Positions 1 through 8,290 of a stretch of DNA of 64,000 bases are shown one piece after another. Both the position numbers and the translations under genes were made by a program. Below the pieces are notes generated by a model. That model searched no databases. It was not told where the DNA came from and was given only the letters and a program-made list of their open reading frames with translations. This DNA is from Diaminobutyricibacter sp049994905. Its GTDB lineage: Bacteria; Actinomycetota; Actinomycetes; Actinomycetales; Microbacteriaceae. The stretch covers positions 2,976,001 through 3,040,000 of the forward strand of contig NZ_CP188258.1 of assembly GCF_049994905.1 (NCBI RefSeq). The letters are read 5' to 3'. The number at the start of each line of letters is the position of its first letter. Positions within the stretch are counted from its first letter, which is position 1.

Positions 1-733
1 TACCCGGCTCGCACCCCGGCACCTCGCTGCGCTCGCTGCGGCAGGCATCGCCGACGTGGATGTGCGCAGGCGGCTGCGGGTCGGCGTCATCACCACCGGT
101 GCCGAACTCGTCGCACACGACGAAGAGCTCGCCGCCGGCCGCATCTTCGACGCCAACCGCGTGGCCCTGACAACCGGCATCGCCGAGGCCGGTGCCGTCG
201 TCTCCGTCGCCGAGAGCAGCGACGACGATCCGGACACCTTCCGGCGCATCCTCGACGACGTCGTGGGCGCATCCGACCTCGTCATCACCTCCGGTGGCGT
301 CTCGAAAGGCGCTTTCGAGGTCGTGAGGGAGGTGCTCGAGCCGCTCGGGGCATCCGTCGGATCGATCGCGATGCAGCCGGGCGGTCCGCAGGGCACTGCC
401 GTCGTCGACGGTGTTCCGGTCGTCTGCTTTCCCGGCAACCCGGTCAGCACGCAGGTCTCGTTCGCCGTCTTCCTCGCGCCGCTGCTGCGGCGGATCTCGG
501 GTCTGCCGGCCGAGTGCACCGGGACTCGAACGCTCGTGTCACCGATCGTGTCGGTCCACGGCAAACGCCAGTTCCTGCGGGGGATCACCGGCGTCGACGG
601 GACCGTTGCGCTGGCGTCCGGTCCGAGTTCGCACCTCGTCGCCGCCATGGCGCGGGCGGATGTGCTCATCGACATCCCCCTCGAGACGACACACCTCGAG
701 GTCGGCGAGACCGTCACCGTCTGGTACCTGTAA
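1..733 (+). CDS. moeA: Molybdopterin molybdotransferase MoeA, C-terminal part (5' end outside window)
   Basis: Open from the window edge (reading frame starts at base 2), leaving about 243 C-terminal residues. MoeA inserts molybdate into adenylylated molybdopterin, the last step of molybdenum cofactor synthesis in the cytoplasm. Visible family marks are VGVITTGAEL at the start of the MogA-like nucleotide-binding domain, TSGGVSKG, and FPGNPVS. The C-terminal beta-barrel (domain IV) follows and ends in VTVWYL. It is followed 27 bases later by the moaC-moaB fusion on the same strand, so the two are probably one transcript. The N-terminal domains I and II lie upstream of the window. Confidence 0.93.
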   Translation, partial: TRLAPRHLAALAAAGIADVDVRRRLRVGVITTGAELVAHDEELAAGRIFDANRVALTTGIAEAGAVVSVAESSDDDPDTFRRILDDVVGASDLVITSGGVSKGAFEVVREVLEPLGASVGSIAMQPGGPQGTAVVDGVPVVCFPGNPVSTQVSFAVFLAPLLRRISGLPAECTGTRTLVSPIVSVHGKRQFLRGITGVDGTVALASGPSSHLVAAMARADVLIDIPLETTHLEVGETVTVWYL

Positions 734-760
734 GCGGATGGAACCTGTGAGGAGCACGAT

Positions 761-1852
761 GTGAGCGACAACGACGACCGGGGCCACGACGACCTGGGGC
801 AGGCCGCGCGGACGAGCGAAGCGCGAACCCAGGGAGTGAGCCTCTCGCACGTCGACGACGAGGGCCGCGCGCGCATGATCGATGTGAGCGGAAAACCCGA
901 GACGGCACGCGTCGCGATCGCCCGCGGACGGGTTCAGACCACTGCAGAGGTCGTCGCGCTCGTCCGCGCCGACGGGCTCCCCAAAGCGGATGTGCTCGCC
1001 ACCGCACGCATCGCCGGGATCGCCGGGGCGAAACGCACCTCCGATCTCATCCCACTGTGCCACCCACTGCCGCTGACCGGCGTCACGGTGATCTTCGAGC
1101 TGGGCGACTCCACGATCGACATCGAAGCGATCGCCCGGACCACCGGACGTACCGGTGTGGAGATGGAAGCTCTCACCGCGGTCGCGATCGCCGGTCTCAC
1201 GCTGCACGACATGATCAAGGCCGTGGATCCGGGATCGACGCTCACGGACATCCGCCTCGACTTCAAGAGCGGCGGGAAGCGCGGCCGGTGGGAGCGCGGG
1301 CGCGCGGATGCAACCGCAGCACCTGTGCCGGCGGGCCCGCGGACCGCGCGGGTGCTCGTCGCGTCGACCCGTGGTGCCGCCGGCGAACGTGAGGACACGA
1401 CCGGCCCCGTCATCGTGGACTGGCTCGCGGCCCGAGGGTTCGCGACCGCGCCTGCTTCTGTCGTCGCCGACGCCGATATCGCGGTCGCGCTGGCGGATGC
1501 CGTTCGTGAGCAGCCATCCGTCATCATCACGACCGGCGGTACCGGCGTATCGTCCACCGATGCGACACCCGAGGCGACCGCTGCCGTTCTCGATCGCGAG
1601 CTGCCGGGCATCGCCGAAGCCCTCCGTTTCCGGGGACTCGCCAGCACCCCGGCCGCCGCCCTGAGTCGCGGGCTGGCCGGTACTTCCGGCCGCACGGTCG
1701 TCGTCAACCTTCCGGGTTCGCGCGGCGGTGTCGCGGATGGGCTCGACGTGCTCGACGGCATGCTCGCCCATCTCGTCGACCAGGTCTCCGGCCCAGCACA
1801 GCACGATGAGTCCGCGCCGTCACACCCGCACTACGGTCAGCACCATGACTGA
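761..1852 (+). CDS. moaCB: Bifunctional MoaC-MoaB/Mog fusion (cyclic pyranopterin monophosphate synthase plus molybdopterin adenylyltransferase-like)
   Basis: GTG start with GGAG six bases upstream; 363 residues, about twice the size of either single protein. Residues about 20-180 are MoaC: KRTSDLIPLCHPL carries the catalytic Lys and His region, followed by TGVEMEALTAV and DMIKAVD. Residues about 190-350 are a MoaB/MogA domain with TTGGTGVSSTDATPE and NLPGSRGG. A basic, Ala/Pro-rich linker joins them. The fusion couples an early step (cPMP formation) with the later adenylylation of molybdopterin. The stop codon lies inside the first codons of moaE (8-base overlap), so the two are translationally coupled. 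The MoaC half is certain; whether the MoaB half is catalytically active is not tested. Confidence 0.93.
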   Translation: MSDNDDRGHDDLGQAARTSEARTQGVSLSHVDDEGRARMIDVSGKPETARVAIARGRVQTTAEVVALVRADGLPKADVLATARIAGIAGAKRTSDLIPLCHPLPLTGVTVIFELGDSTIDIEAIARTTGRTGVEMEALTAVAIAGLTLHDMIKAVDPGSTLTDIRLDFKSGGKRGRWERGRADATAAPVPAGPRTARVLVASTRGAAGEREDTTGPVIVDWLAARGFATAPASVVADADIAVALADAVREQPSVIITTGGTGVSSTDATPEATAAVLDRELPGIAEALRFRGLASTPAAALSRGLAGTSGRTVVVNLPGSRGGVADGLDVLDGMLAHLVDQVSGPAQHDESAPSHPHYGQHHD

Positions 1853-2258
1853 CCTCGTCGCGCGGATCACCGCAGAACCCATCCGGCCCGGCGAACTCGA
1901 CAGCGTCGTGCTCTCGCCGGCGAACGGTGCCATCGTCGGCTTCCAGGGGATCGTCCGCGACCACGACGGCGGTCGCGGGGTCTCCCTCCTCGAATACCAG
2001 GCGCATCCCGACGCCGAGCGGTTCCTGCTCGACTGCTGTCGCACCGTCTCCGATCGCACCGGCCTGCCTGTCGCGGCCATCCACCGCGTCGGCTCGCTCG
2101 TCGTCGGCGACCTGGCCCTCCTCGCGGTCGTCGCCGCACCGCACCGCGCGGAGGCTTTTGCGGCGTGCGCCGACCTCGTCGAGCTCATCAAAACCGACGT
2201 ACCGATCTGGAAACGCCAGCACTTCGCCGACGGCGTCTCGGAGTGGGTCGGTCTCTAG
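1845..2258 (+). CDS. moaE: Molybdopterin synthase catalytic subunit MoaE
   Basis: 137 residues starting at the ATG inside the end of the moaC-moaB gene. The open frame extends further upstream, but the ATG gives the normal MoaE length and tight coupling. MoaE transfers sulfur from the MoaD C-terminal thiocarboxylate to cPMP to make molybdopterin. The family signature VGFQGIVRDHDGG and the active-site segment KTDVPIWKRQ, with its two conserved lysines, are present. The partner MoaD is encoded 3.3 kb away on the opposite strand rather than directly beside it. Confidence 0.94.
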   Translation: MTDLVARITAEPIRPGELDSVVLSPANGAIVGFQGIVRDHDGGRGVSLLEYQAHPDAERFLLDCCRTVSDRTGLPVAAIHRVGSLVVGDLALLAVVAAPHRAEAFAACADLVELIKTDVPIWKRQHFADGVSEWVGL

Positions 2259-2308
2259 GTCGCAAGGATTCCTCCCGCATCAGCAGATTCGGTCATACGA
2301 TGTGATTT

Positions 2309-2713
2309 ATGCCGCAAATACGGGTAAGGGATGCCGCGCTGTACCTGGGAGTGAGTGACGACACCGTCCGGCGGTGGATCGAGGCGGGAACCCTCGAGAG
2401 CAGTCGCGACGGTGCCGGACGCACCGTCATCGACGGCCTGGCACTCGCCGAACTCGCCAGAAGCAACGCCGTGCTCCCCACCGATCCCTCGGAGGTCGGA
2501 CGCTCCGCTCGCAACACTTTCGTCGGCCTGGTCACGAACATCCTGATGGACACCGTCATGGCGCAGGTCGAGTTGCAGTGCGGGCCCCACCGGGTCGTTT
2601 CCCTCATGAGCAGCGAAGCCGTTCGCGAACTCGGTCTCGAACCGGGCTCGGTCGCGATCGCCGTCGTCAAGGCGACCACCGTCATCATCGAGACTCCGCA
2701 GGGAAAGGACTGA
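2309..2713 (+). CDS. HTH-TOBE one-component molybdate-responsive regulator
   Basis: 134 residues. The N-terminal ~55 are an excisionase/MerR-like winged helix (AALYLGVSDDTVRRWIEAG); residues ~68-134 are a single TOBE/Mop domain (ARNTFVGLVTNILMDTVMAQV), the module that binds molybdate in ModE and ModC. The gene sits between moaE and modA, so it probably senses molybdate and controls the transporter or cofactor genes. A TACGAT hexamer ends seven bases before the ATG and no ribosome site is visible, suggesting a leaderless start. It is not ModE: the HTH type differs and there is one Mop domain, not two. Regulatory role is inferred from domain content and position. Confidence 0.85.
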   Translation: MPQIRVRDAALYLGVSDDTVRRWIEAGTLESSRDGAGRTVIDGLALAELARSNAVLPTDPSEVGRSARNTFVGLVTNILMDTVMAQVELQCGPHRVVSLMSSEAVRELGLEPGSVAIAVVKATTVIIETPQGKD

Positions 2714-2717
2714 ACGG

Positions 2718-3542
2718 ATGCGCGCGACACATGCAGTGACAGGTGCCGGACACCGGCTACGCGTCCTCATCGGGGCTACAGCGTTCGCCGCGGCCACCCT
2801 GCTCGGCGTGACCGCGTGCTCCTCGGGCGGAGACGCTCCGGCTCCTGCCGCATCGACGTCAGCCCTCAGCGGATCCATCACCGTCTTCGCCGCCGCCTCG
2901 CTGACGAAGACGTTCACCGAGATCGGTGCCGACTTCGAGAAAGCGCACCCGGGTACGACAGTGAGCTTCTCGTTCGCCGGGTCGAGCGACCTCGTCTCCC
3001 AGATCAAGGAAGGCGCCCCCGCCGATGTGTTCGCGTCAGCAGACCAGACCAACATGAAGAAGGTCACGGATGCCGGACGTGCCGCCGGAGTTCCCGTCGA
3101 CTTCGCGACGAACGTGCTCGCGATCGCCGTGCCTCCCGGAAATCCCGCGAAGATCACCGGCTGGAACGATCTCGCCAAGCCCGGCGTCAAGGTCGTGGTC
3201 TGCGCCCCGCAGGTGCCGTGCGGTGCCGCGACGGTCAAAGTCGAACAGTCGACCGGGGTGACCCTGCATCCGGTCAGTCAGGAATCGGCGGTCACCGATG
3301 TGCTCGGGAAAGTGAGTTCGGGTGAAGCGGATGCGGGAATCGTCTACGTCACCGATGTGAAAGGCGCCGGATCGAGTGTCGAATCCGTTCCGTTCCCCGA
3401 AGCCGGCGGCGTCATGAACGTCTACCCGATCAGCGTGCTGAAAGGGGCGCCGGACAGCAAGGTCGCCGACGCCTTCGTCACGTACGTCACCGGCCCCGAA
3501 GGGCAGAAGGTGCTGAGTGTCGCAGGTTTCGGCAAGCCGTAG
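2718..3542 (+). CDS. modA: Molybdate ABC transporter substrate-binding lipoprotein ModA
   Basis: 274 residues. Lipoprotein signal peptide with lipobox VTAC, Cys34 being the predicted lipidation site, so it is anchored on the outer face of the membrane. The mature part begins with the family core ITVFAAASLTKTFTEIG and has FSFAGSSDLVSQIKEGAPADVF, both typical of molybdate/tungstate binders of the ModA type. It starts four bases after the HTH-TOBE gene and its 3' end overlaps modB by 26 bases, so modABC is one operon. Captures molybdate for import. Confidence 0.95.
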   Translation: MRATHAVTGAGHRLRVLIGATAFAAATLLGVTACSSGGDAPAPAASTSALSGSITVFAAASLTKTFTEIGADFEKAHPGTTVSFSFAGSSDLVSQIKEGAPADVFASADQTNMKKVTDAGRAAGVPVDFATNVLAIAVPPGNPAKITGWNDLAKPGVKVVVCAPQVPCGAATVKVEQSTGVTLHPVSQESAVTDVLGKVSSGEADAGIVYVTDVKGAGSSVESVPFPEAGGVMNVYPISVLKGAPDSKVADAFVTYVTGPEGQKVLSVAGFGKP

Positions 3543-4350
3543 GACGACGGAGCGATTCGGTGTCCCCCGCTGGGTCGTCGTCATCGCCGTCGTCGGCGCA
3601 CTGTTCATCGTTCTCCCGCTGGTCGCCCTGGTCACCAGGGTGGACTGGTCGAACTTCATCCCCCTCATCACCTCGCCGTCGGCGATCGATGCGCTGCTGC
3701 TGAGCTTGCGGACGTCGCTGGTCGCAACCGTTCTCTGTATCGTGCTCGGTGTGCCGATGGCTGTCGTGCTCGCCAGGACCACCTTCCGCGGCCAGCGGAT
3801 CGTGCGGGCACTCGTACTGCTCCCCCTCGTGCTCCCCCCGGTCGTCGGCGGTCTCGCGCTGTTGTACCTGTTCGGTCGGCGTGGCCTGCTCGGGTCGACG
3901 TTCGACGTGCTCGGCATCACCATTGCATTCAGCACCACGGCCGTGATCCTCGCCCAGACTTTCGTCGCACTGCCGTTCATCGTCCTCAGCCTCGAGGGTG
4001 CGCTCCGAACGGCCGGCACACGCTACGAGGCGGTCGCCGCAACGCTGGGTGCGCGTCCGAGCGCCGTGATGTGGCGAGTCACCCTCCCCCTCGTGCTCCC
4101 GGCCGTCGTGTCCGGCGCCGTACTCTCGTTCGCCCGCGCCCTCGGCGAATTCGGTGCAACCCTCACCTTCGCCGGGAGCCTCCAGGGTGTCACGCGAACG
4201 CTGCCCCTCGAGATCTACCTGCAGCGCGAGACCGACCCGGATGCCGCTGTCGCCCTCTCGCTCGTTCTCGTCGTCGTCGCCATCATCGTCGTCGCGGTCG
4301 CCCACGGTGCTGCTGAACCCGCGCGCGCCCGGCTGAGGGATGCACAGTGA
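3517..4350 (+). CDS. modB: Molybdate ABC transporter permease ModB
   Basis: 277 residues from a GTG inside the end of modA; the 26-base overlap implies coupled translation. Several hydrophobic helices typical of a binding-protein-dependent permease. The EAA loop that contacts the ATPase is visible near residues 175-195 (EAVAATLGARPSAVMWRVTLP), followed by RALGEFGATLTFAG, a stretch characteristic of ModB/CysT permeases. Forms the transmembrane channel with ModC as motor and ModA as receptor. Confidence 0.95.
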   Translation: MSQVSASRRTTERFGVPRWVVVIAVVGALFIVLPLVALVTRVDWSNFIPLITSPSAIDALLLSLRTSLVATVLCIVLGVPMAVVLARTTFRGQRIVRALVLLPLVLPPVVGGLALLYLFGRRGLLGSTFDVLGITIAFSTTAVILAQTFVALPFIVLSLEGALRTAGTRYEAVAATLGARPSAVMWRVTLPLVLPAVVSGAVLSFARALGEFGATLTFAGSLQGVTRTLPLEIYLQRETDPDAAVALSLVLVVVAIIVVAVAHGAAEPARARLRDAQ

Positions 4351-5512
4351 CGCAGCGGTCGCTGAGCCGGATGCCCGGGCGGGATGCCCGGTGACCGTCA
4401 GCTTCGATGCCCGTCTGCGGTCACGCGACTTCGATATCTCCATCGATGTCGCCGACGGGGAGACCCTCGCCGTGCTCGGACCGAACGGCGCCGGAAAGTC
4501 GACCCTTCTCGGAGTGCTGGCCGGACTCATCCGGCCTGACGACGGTCGCGCGAGCCTCGGTGAGCGCGTTCTGTTCGACCTTTCCGCTGAGCCCCCGACC
4601 TGGCTGGCACCGCACCGTCGCGGCGTTGTACTCCTCGCCCAGGAACCGCTGCTGTTCCCGCACCTCACCGTGCGCGCGAATGTCGCCTTCGGTCCACGAA
4701 GCGCCGGTGCTTCGCGTGCGGATGCCGCGGCACGCGCCGAGCACTGGCTGACCGAAACCGAGACCCTCGGACTCGCAGACCGGAAGCCGGGCGAACTCTC
4801 CGGGGGTCAGGCGCAGCGCGTCGCCATTGCGCGTGCTCTCGCTGCGGAACCGCAACTGCTGCTGCTCGACGAGCCGCTCGCCGCCCTCGACGTCGCCGTC
4901 GCGCCCACGATCCGGAGGATGCTCAGACGCGTCATCGCGGACCGCACCGTCATCGTCGTCACACACGACCCCCTTGATGCGTATCTCCTGTCGGACAGGG
5001 TCGTCATCGTCGGCGGTGGACGGGTCGTCGAGGAGGGGCCCACCCGAGACGTGCTCGAACGGCCTCGCGCAGCGTTCACCGCGCAGCTTGCCGGTGTGAG
5101 CCTGTTGACCGGCCGACGCACTCCTGCCGGCCTCATCACGGACGAAGGCGTCGCGATCTCGGCCGTCGAATCACGCAGTGTCACCGTCGGCGGCGGAAGT
5201 GTGGCCGCGCGTTCGCCAAGCGGATCAGCAGCCGGCTTTGGCGCCGATTCCCGGGTCACGGCCGCACTGAGGCCGTCGGCCGTGCGCGTGGACATCCGTG
5301 ACCCGGGTCGATCGGCTGTCGTCCCGGACGGAATGAATTCCGTCGTCGCCACCGTTCGCGATCTGGAACCCCACGGAGACCTCGTCCGTGTCCGAACCGA
5401 ATGGCTCTCCGCCGATGTCACACCCGGTCGGGTGGCCGACCTCGACCTCGCGCCCGGCACGCCCGTCGTACTCTGGTTCGCTCCGGCCGACGTGGACCTC
5501 TACCCCGCCTGA
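4340..5512 (+). CDS. modC: Molybdate ABC transporter ATP-binding protein ModC
   Basis: 390 residues, overlapping modB by 11 bases. Walker A GPNGAGKST, signature LSGGQAQRVAIARAL, Walker B LLLLDEPLAALD and switch histidine VTHDPLDAY are all intact. The C-terminal ~120 residues form a TOBE/Mop-like domain (VTVGGGSVAARSPSG onward), expected to bind oxyanion and regulate ATPase activity in ModC. It supplies energy for molybdate uptake and ends 16 bases from the convergent moaD gene. Confidence 0.95.
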   Translation: MHSDAAVAEPDARAGCPVTVSFDARLRSRDFDISIDVADGETLAVLGPNGAGKSTLLGVLAGLIRPDDGRASLGERVLFDLSAEPPTWLAPHRRGVVLLAQEPLLFPHLTVRANVAFGPRSAGASRADAAARAEHWLTETETLGLADRKPGELSGGQAQRVAIARALAAEPQLLLLDEPLAALDVAVAPTIRRMLRRVIADRTVIVVTHDPLDAYLLSDRVVIVGGGRVVEEGPTRDVLERPRAAFTAQLAGVSLLTGRRTPAGLITDEGVAISAVESRSVTVGGGSVAARSPSGSAAGFGADSRVTAALRPSAVRVDIRDPGRSAVVPDGMNSVVATVRDLEPHGDLVRVRTEWLSADVTPGRVADLDLAPGTPVVLWFAPADVDLYPA

Positions 5513-5528
5513 ACCGTGTGACCGACGT

Positions 5529-5780
5529 TCAGCCGCCCGCGAAGGGAGGCAGAACATCCACCGTCTTCCGGATCGTGCGCGACGGATCCCGGCTGACGAC
5601 CGCATCCACCAGGAACGAACCCGAACGCATCACCCGTTCCATCGGCTCCCCATACCGGCTCGCGAGCGCGGTGCGAAGGGCGAAGACAGTCGGCTCCTCG
5701 AGCGCGATCGTTTCTTCTTCGCGTCCTGCCGCATCCGCTGCCGCCGCGAAATAGCGAACCGTCACTGTCGTCTGCGTCAC
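5529..5780 (-). CDS. moaD: Molybdopterin synthase sulfur carrier subunit MoaD
   Basis: 83 residues from a GTG, with a beta-grasp ubiquitin-like fold. The C-terminus PPFAGG ends in the required Gly-Gly, the residue activated by MoeB and converted to a thiocarboxylate that donates sulfur to the pterin through MoaE. VRYFAAAADAAGREE near the N-terminus is typical of MoaD. A TATGGT hexamer ends six bases before the GTG, with no ribosome site, so this looks like a leaderless mRNA; that also argues for this GTG rather than the longer upstream frame. It runs against modC and is divergent from the sulfite-oxidase-like gene. Confidence 0.9.
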   Translation of the reverse strand: MTQTTVTVRYFAAAADAAGREEETIALEEPTVFALRTALASRYGEPMERVMRSGSFLVDAVVSRDPSRTIRKTVDVLPPFAGG

Positions 5781-5877
5781 ACCTTCACCATAGACCGGCG
5801 GCGGCACGTGCGAATAAGCTGCGATTGTTCCGCAGCGCACCACGCGACACACGTCATCTCGCCATGAGGAGCGAACC

Positions 5878-6471
5878 ATGGGAATCATCTCGAACGGCTT
5901 CCTCGGTCGTCGACGTACCGACGACCCGCGCCTGCCACCAGGACAGTACCTGACCGAAGGGTTCCCGGTGCTCTCGGCCGGCCCCACCCCGAAGGTCGCC
6001 AGGTCCGAGTGGGAATTCACCATCACCAATGAGACTGGCAAGGTCTACCGGTGGAGCTGGGACGAGTTCATGGCCTTGCCGCAGGACGACGTGAGCACCG
6101 ACATCCACTGCGTCACCAGCTGGTCGAAACTGGGCACCAGCTGGCGCGGCGTCAAACTCGACACGTTGTTCGAAAACGTCGATAGCGATTGCGAGTACAC
6201 CATGGCGCACTCGTACGGCGGATACACGACGAACGTTCCGCTGAAAGATCTGCTCGACGGCAAAGCCTGGGTCGCGCACCAGTTCGACGGCAAAGATCTC
6301 GCCCCGGAGCACGGCGGTCCGGCGCGGTTGCTCGTTCCGCACCTGTACTTCTGGAAGAGTGCCAAATGGGTTCGCGGACTCGAAATGTTGCGCCGCGACG
6401 AGCCCGGGTTCTGGGAGCAGAACGGCTACAACATGTACGGCGATCCCTGGCGAGAAGAACGCTATTGGTAG
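5878..6471 (+). CDS. Sulfite-oxidase-like molybdopterin-dependent oxidoreductase
   Basis: 197 residues, a stand-alone oxidoreductase molybdopterin-binding domain of the sulfite oxidase/MsrP family. The molybdenum ligand is probably Cys78 in DIHCVTSWSK. GGYTTNVPL and HGGPARLLVPHLYFWKSAKWV are further conserved cofactor-binding stretches. A strong ribosome site (GAGGAGC) precedes the ATG. There is no Tat or Sec signal, so it is predicted cytoplasmic, unlike MsrP. Length is half that of sulfite oxidase because the heme and dimerisation domains are absent. The following reductase gene overlaps its stop codon, which suggests that the reductase supplies or takes its electrons. Substrate unknown. 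Confidence 0.9.
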   Translation: MGIISNGFLGRRRTDDPRLPPGQYLTEGFPVLSAGPTPKVARSEWEFTITNETGKVYRWSWDEFMALPQDDVSTDIHCVTSWSKLGTSWRGVKLDTLFENVDSDCEYTMAHSYGGYTTNVPLKDLLDGKAWVAHQFDGKDLAPEHGGPARLLVPHLYFWKSAKWVRGLEMLRRDEPGFWEQNGYNMYGDPWREERYW

Positions 6472-7211
6472 GCAGCAGCTGGAAGGTGGCCGATGTCGTC
6501 GCCGTGCACGAGGAGACCTCGAACGCCCGCACGCTTCGGTTGCGCGTGCCGAAGCTCATGGGGCACCTCCCCGGCCAGCATGTCGATGTTCGGCTGACCG
6601 CGCCGGACGGCTACCAGGCCGTGCGGTCGTATTCCGTTGCGTCTGCGCTGGCATCGGATGAACTGGAGATCACCGTGGAGGAGCTCGCCGACGGCGAGGT
6701 CTCCCCTTATCTCGTCCACGGTGTCTCGGTCGGCGACCAACTCGAAATCCGTGGACCTGTCGGCGGCTGGTTCGTCTGGCACGCCGAAGACGCCTCGCCC
6801 ACCCAGCTCATCGCCGGCGGTTCCGGGGTTGTGCCTCTGATGTCGATGATTCGCGCACATGCCGCTTCGCGGAGTCTCGCTCCGTTCAGGCTGTTGTATT
6901 CCGTGCGCAACCCTGACGCTGTGTTCTACCGTGACGAGCTCGCCCAGCTGGCCATGCCAGGAGCGGCCGCGCCCCTCGACCTTACATTCGTGTACACCCG
7001 TGTCGCCCCTCCAGGGTGGTCGACGCCGCCTGGACGGTTGGATGCGGACCTTCTCGCCCGCAGTATCCTTCCCGCCTCAGAGAATCCCGCCTTCTTCATC
7101 TGTGGAGCGACCGGGTTCGTCGAAACCGTGTCCGACTGGCTCGTGCAGGCCGGACACGATCCCGATCGCATCAAGACCGAACGCTATGGCGGGATCGGAG
7201 GAGCATCATGA
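6465..7211 (+). CDS. FAD-dependent ferredoxin/flavodoxin-type NAD(P)H oxidoreductase
   Basis: About 248 residues from a TTG inside the end of the previous gene, with GAGAAG seven bases upstream; the open frame runs further 5', but earlier sequence is antisense-like shadow of the molybdoenzyme. Ferredoxin-reductase fold: LPGQHVDVRL then RSYSVAS (FAD binding, residues 54-60), GGSGVVPLMSM (nucleotide binding, 118-128), and a C-terminal FFICGATGFVETVSDWL. No iron-sulfur cluster motif. Because it overlaps the molybdoenzyme and the zinc-ribbon gene that follows, it is the likely redox partner of the molybdoenzyme. Confidence 0.88.
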   Translation: MVGSSWKVADVVAVHEETSNARTLRLRVPKLMGHLPGQHVDVRLTAPDGYQAVRSYSVASALASDELEITVEELADGEVSPYLVHGVSVGDQLEIRGPVGGWFVWHAEDASPTQLIAGGSGVVPLMSMIRAHAASRSLAPFRLLYSVRNPDAVFYRDELAQLAMPGAAAPLDLTFVYTRVAPPGWSTPPGRLDADLLARSILPASENPAFFICGATGFVETVSDWLVQAGHDPDRIKTERYGGIGGAS

Positions 7212-7507
7212 CCGAGATGGTCGAGGACTTCGAGCGGCAGGACTTCCCTCGCAAGGACTACATGGACGGCAACGCCGCCGCCGGCATGCTTTCGTCTGTG
7301 TTCTCTGCAGACGTCACCAGTGCCCGTGGCCGGTGTGTGAACTGCGGGAACGAGGCGGTCGTAGCTGCTTCCCGGCTGTACCCGGATGACCACGGCATGG
7401 TGCTGAGATGCGCCGTGTGTGAAAGCGTGCTCGTGCGGATCGTCGAAACGGATCATTCCACCTGCCTGGATCTGCGCGGGCTGGGATTTCTGGAAATCTT
7501 CGCCTGA
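7208..7507 (+). CDS. DUF6510-type small zinc-ribbon protein
   Basis: 99 residues, ATG overlapping the reductase stop (ATGA). Two CxxC pairs, Cys43/Cys46 and Cys68/Cys71, separated by 21 residues form a rubredoxin-like or zinc-ribbon knuckle. The rest is hydrophilic with a conserved-looking end (LGFLEIF). I recognise the DUF6510 type from the pattern; no function is assigned. Its coupling to the molybdoenzyme and reductase suggests it is part of the same redox unit, either as a small electron carrier (if it binds iron) or an assembly factor (if zinc). Confidence 0.82.
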   Translation: MTEMVEDFERQDFPRKDYMDGNAAAGMLSSVFSADVTSARGRCVNCGNEAVVAASRLYPDDHGMVLRCAVCESVLVRIVETDHSTCLDLRGLGFLEIFA

Positions 7508-7526
7508 CTGTCCCTCCGCGAGGATC

Positions 7527-7543
7527 ACCGCGTACCGCGCGGT
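7527..7543 (+). terminator. Hairpin after the molybdoenzyme operon
   Basis: ACCGCG and CGCGGT pair around a 5-base loop, 20 bases after the DUF6510-type stop. No T-run follows. Its last base is the first base of the TAGTGT hexamer of the next gene, so it lies exactly at the boundary between units. Confidence 0.4.
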
Positions 7544-7554
7544 AGTGTGCACAG

Positions 7555-8139
7555 GTGGAAGACGATGCAGCGGCCAATCCTGCATTGGACGTGCCCGCTG
7601 GTGTTCCATACCGGGTTCGCGATTGGTTGTTTCCGCCGCTGATCCTGGTCGCATTCGCTGCGATCGAGGCCTTCGGTGCGATAAATATCGGGTCACGCGC
7701 TGAGCCTGCGTCTTCAGTCGTTGCGGTGTCTCTACTTATCCTGGCCGCTGTCGGGCTATGGATATTCGGTTACCTTGCCTATCGCGATCTCACGCCGCAG
7801 GCCGTCGAACGATACTTCGTGACGGGAATTGTATCGCTCATCATTGCCGGCCTTTTGCTGGCAATAGGCTGGCTCCTTCTGCTTTGGGCAGGACGCCTTT
7901 CAGCCAGCCTTAGATTCAGGCCACTCAGGCTCCTTCGGACCGTTATGCCAGCCCGCCTGTGGCTGCGCACGGCGATCATCGCCGCCATCGTTGGCGTCAT
8001 CTGTTACCTTCTGCTCCCCCTAGCAGCCGGACTGCAACTCGTCCCACTCGTCATACTCATGAAAATCGGTCAGATTGTTGCCCCGCTGGTCTGCGGATTC
8101 GCGTTTCGTCTACGGCCCGGCGCATCTGGAATGTTCTGA
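7555..8139 (+). CDS. Hypothetical membrane protein
   Basis: 194 residues from a GTG preceded by TAGTGT ending six bases upstream (leaderless-type start). Four to five hydrophobic segments are visible, roughly residues 27-46, 58-75, 90-112, 140-160 and 163-182. Short basic loops and no catalytic motif. I do not recognise the family. Codon use contains more A/T-ending codons than its neighbours (runs such as ATAAATATC), which may mean relaxed selection or recent acquisition. Confidence 0.7.
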   Translation: MEDDAAANPALDVPAGVPYRVRDWLFPPLILVAFAAIEAFGAINIGSRAEPASSVVAVSLLILAAVGLWIFGYLAYRDLTPQAVERYFVTGIVSLIIAGLLLAIGWLLLLWAGRLSASLRFRPLRLLRTVMPARLWLRTAIIAAIVGVICYLLLPLAAGLQLVPLVILMKIGQIVAPLVCGFAFRLRPGASGMF

Positions 8140-8290
8140 CCCCGGCGGCGCCAGACGTTGCGCCTCCGTCAAGATATGGCGCGTGGTCATCAGTGAACGG
8201 CTACTCCGTACCCCCGCCTGTGGAGGACTCGGCAAATCCCCCCGGTCACGCCCACGGGCCCATTCAGCAGGGCGCGAGTAGACTCCTCCG

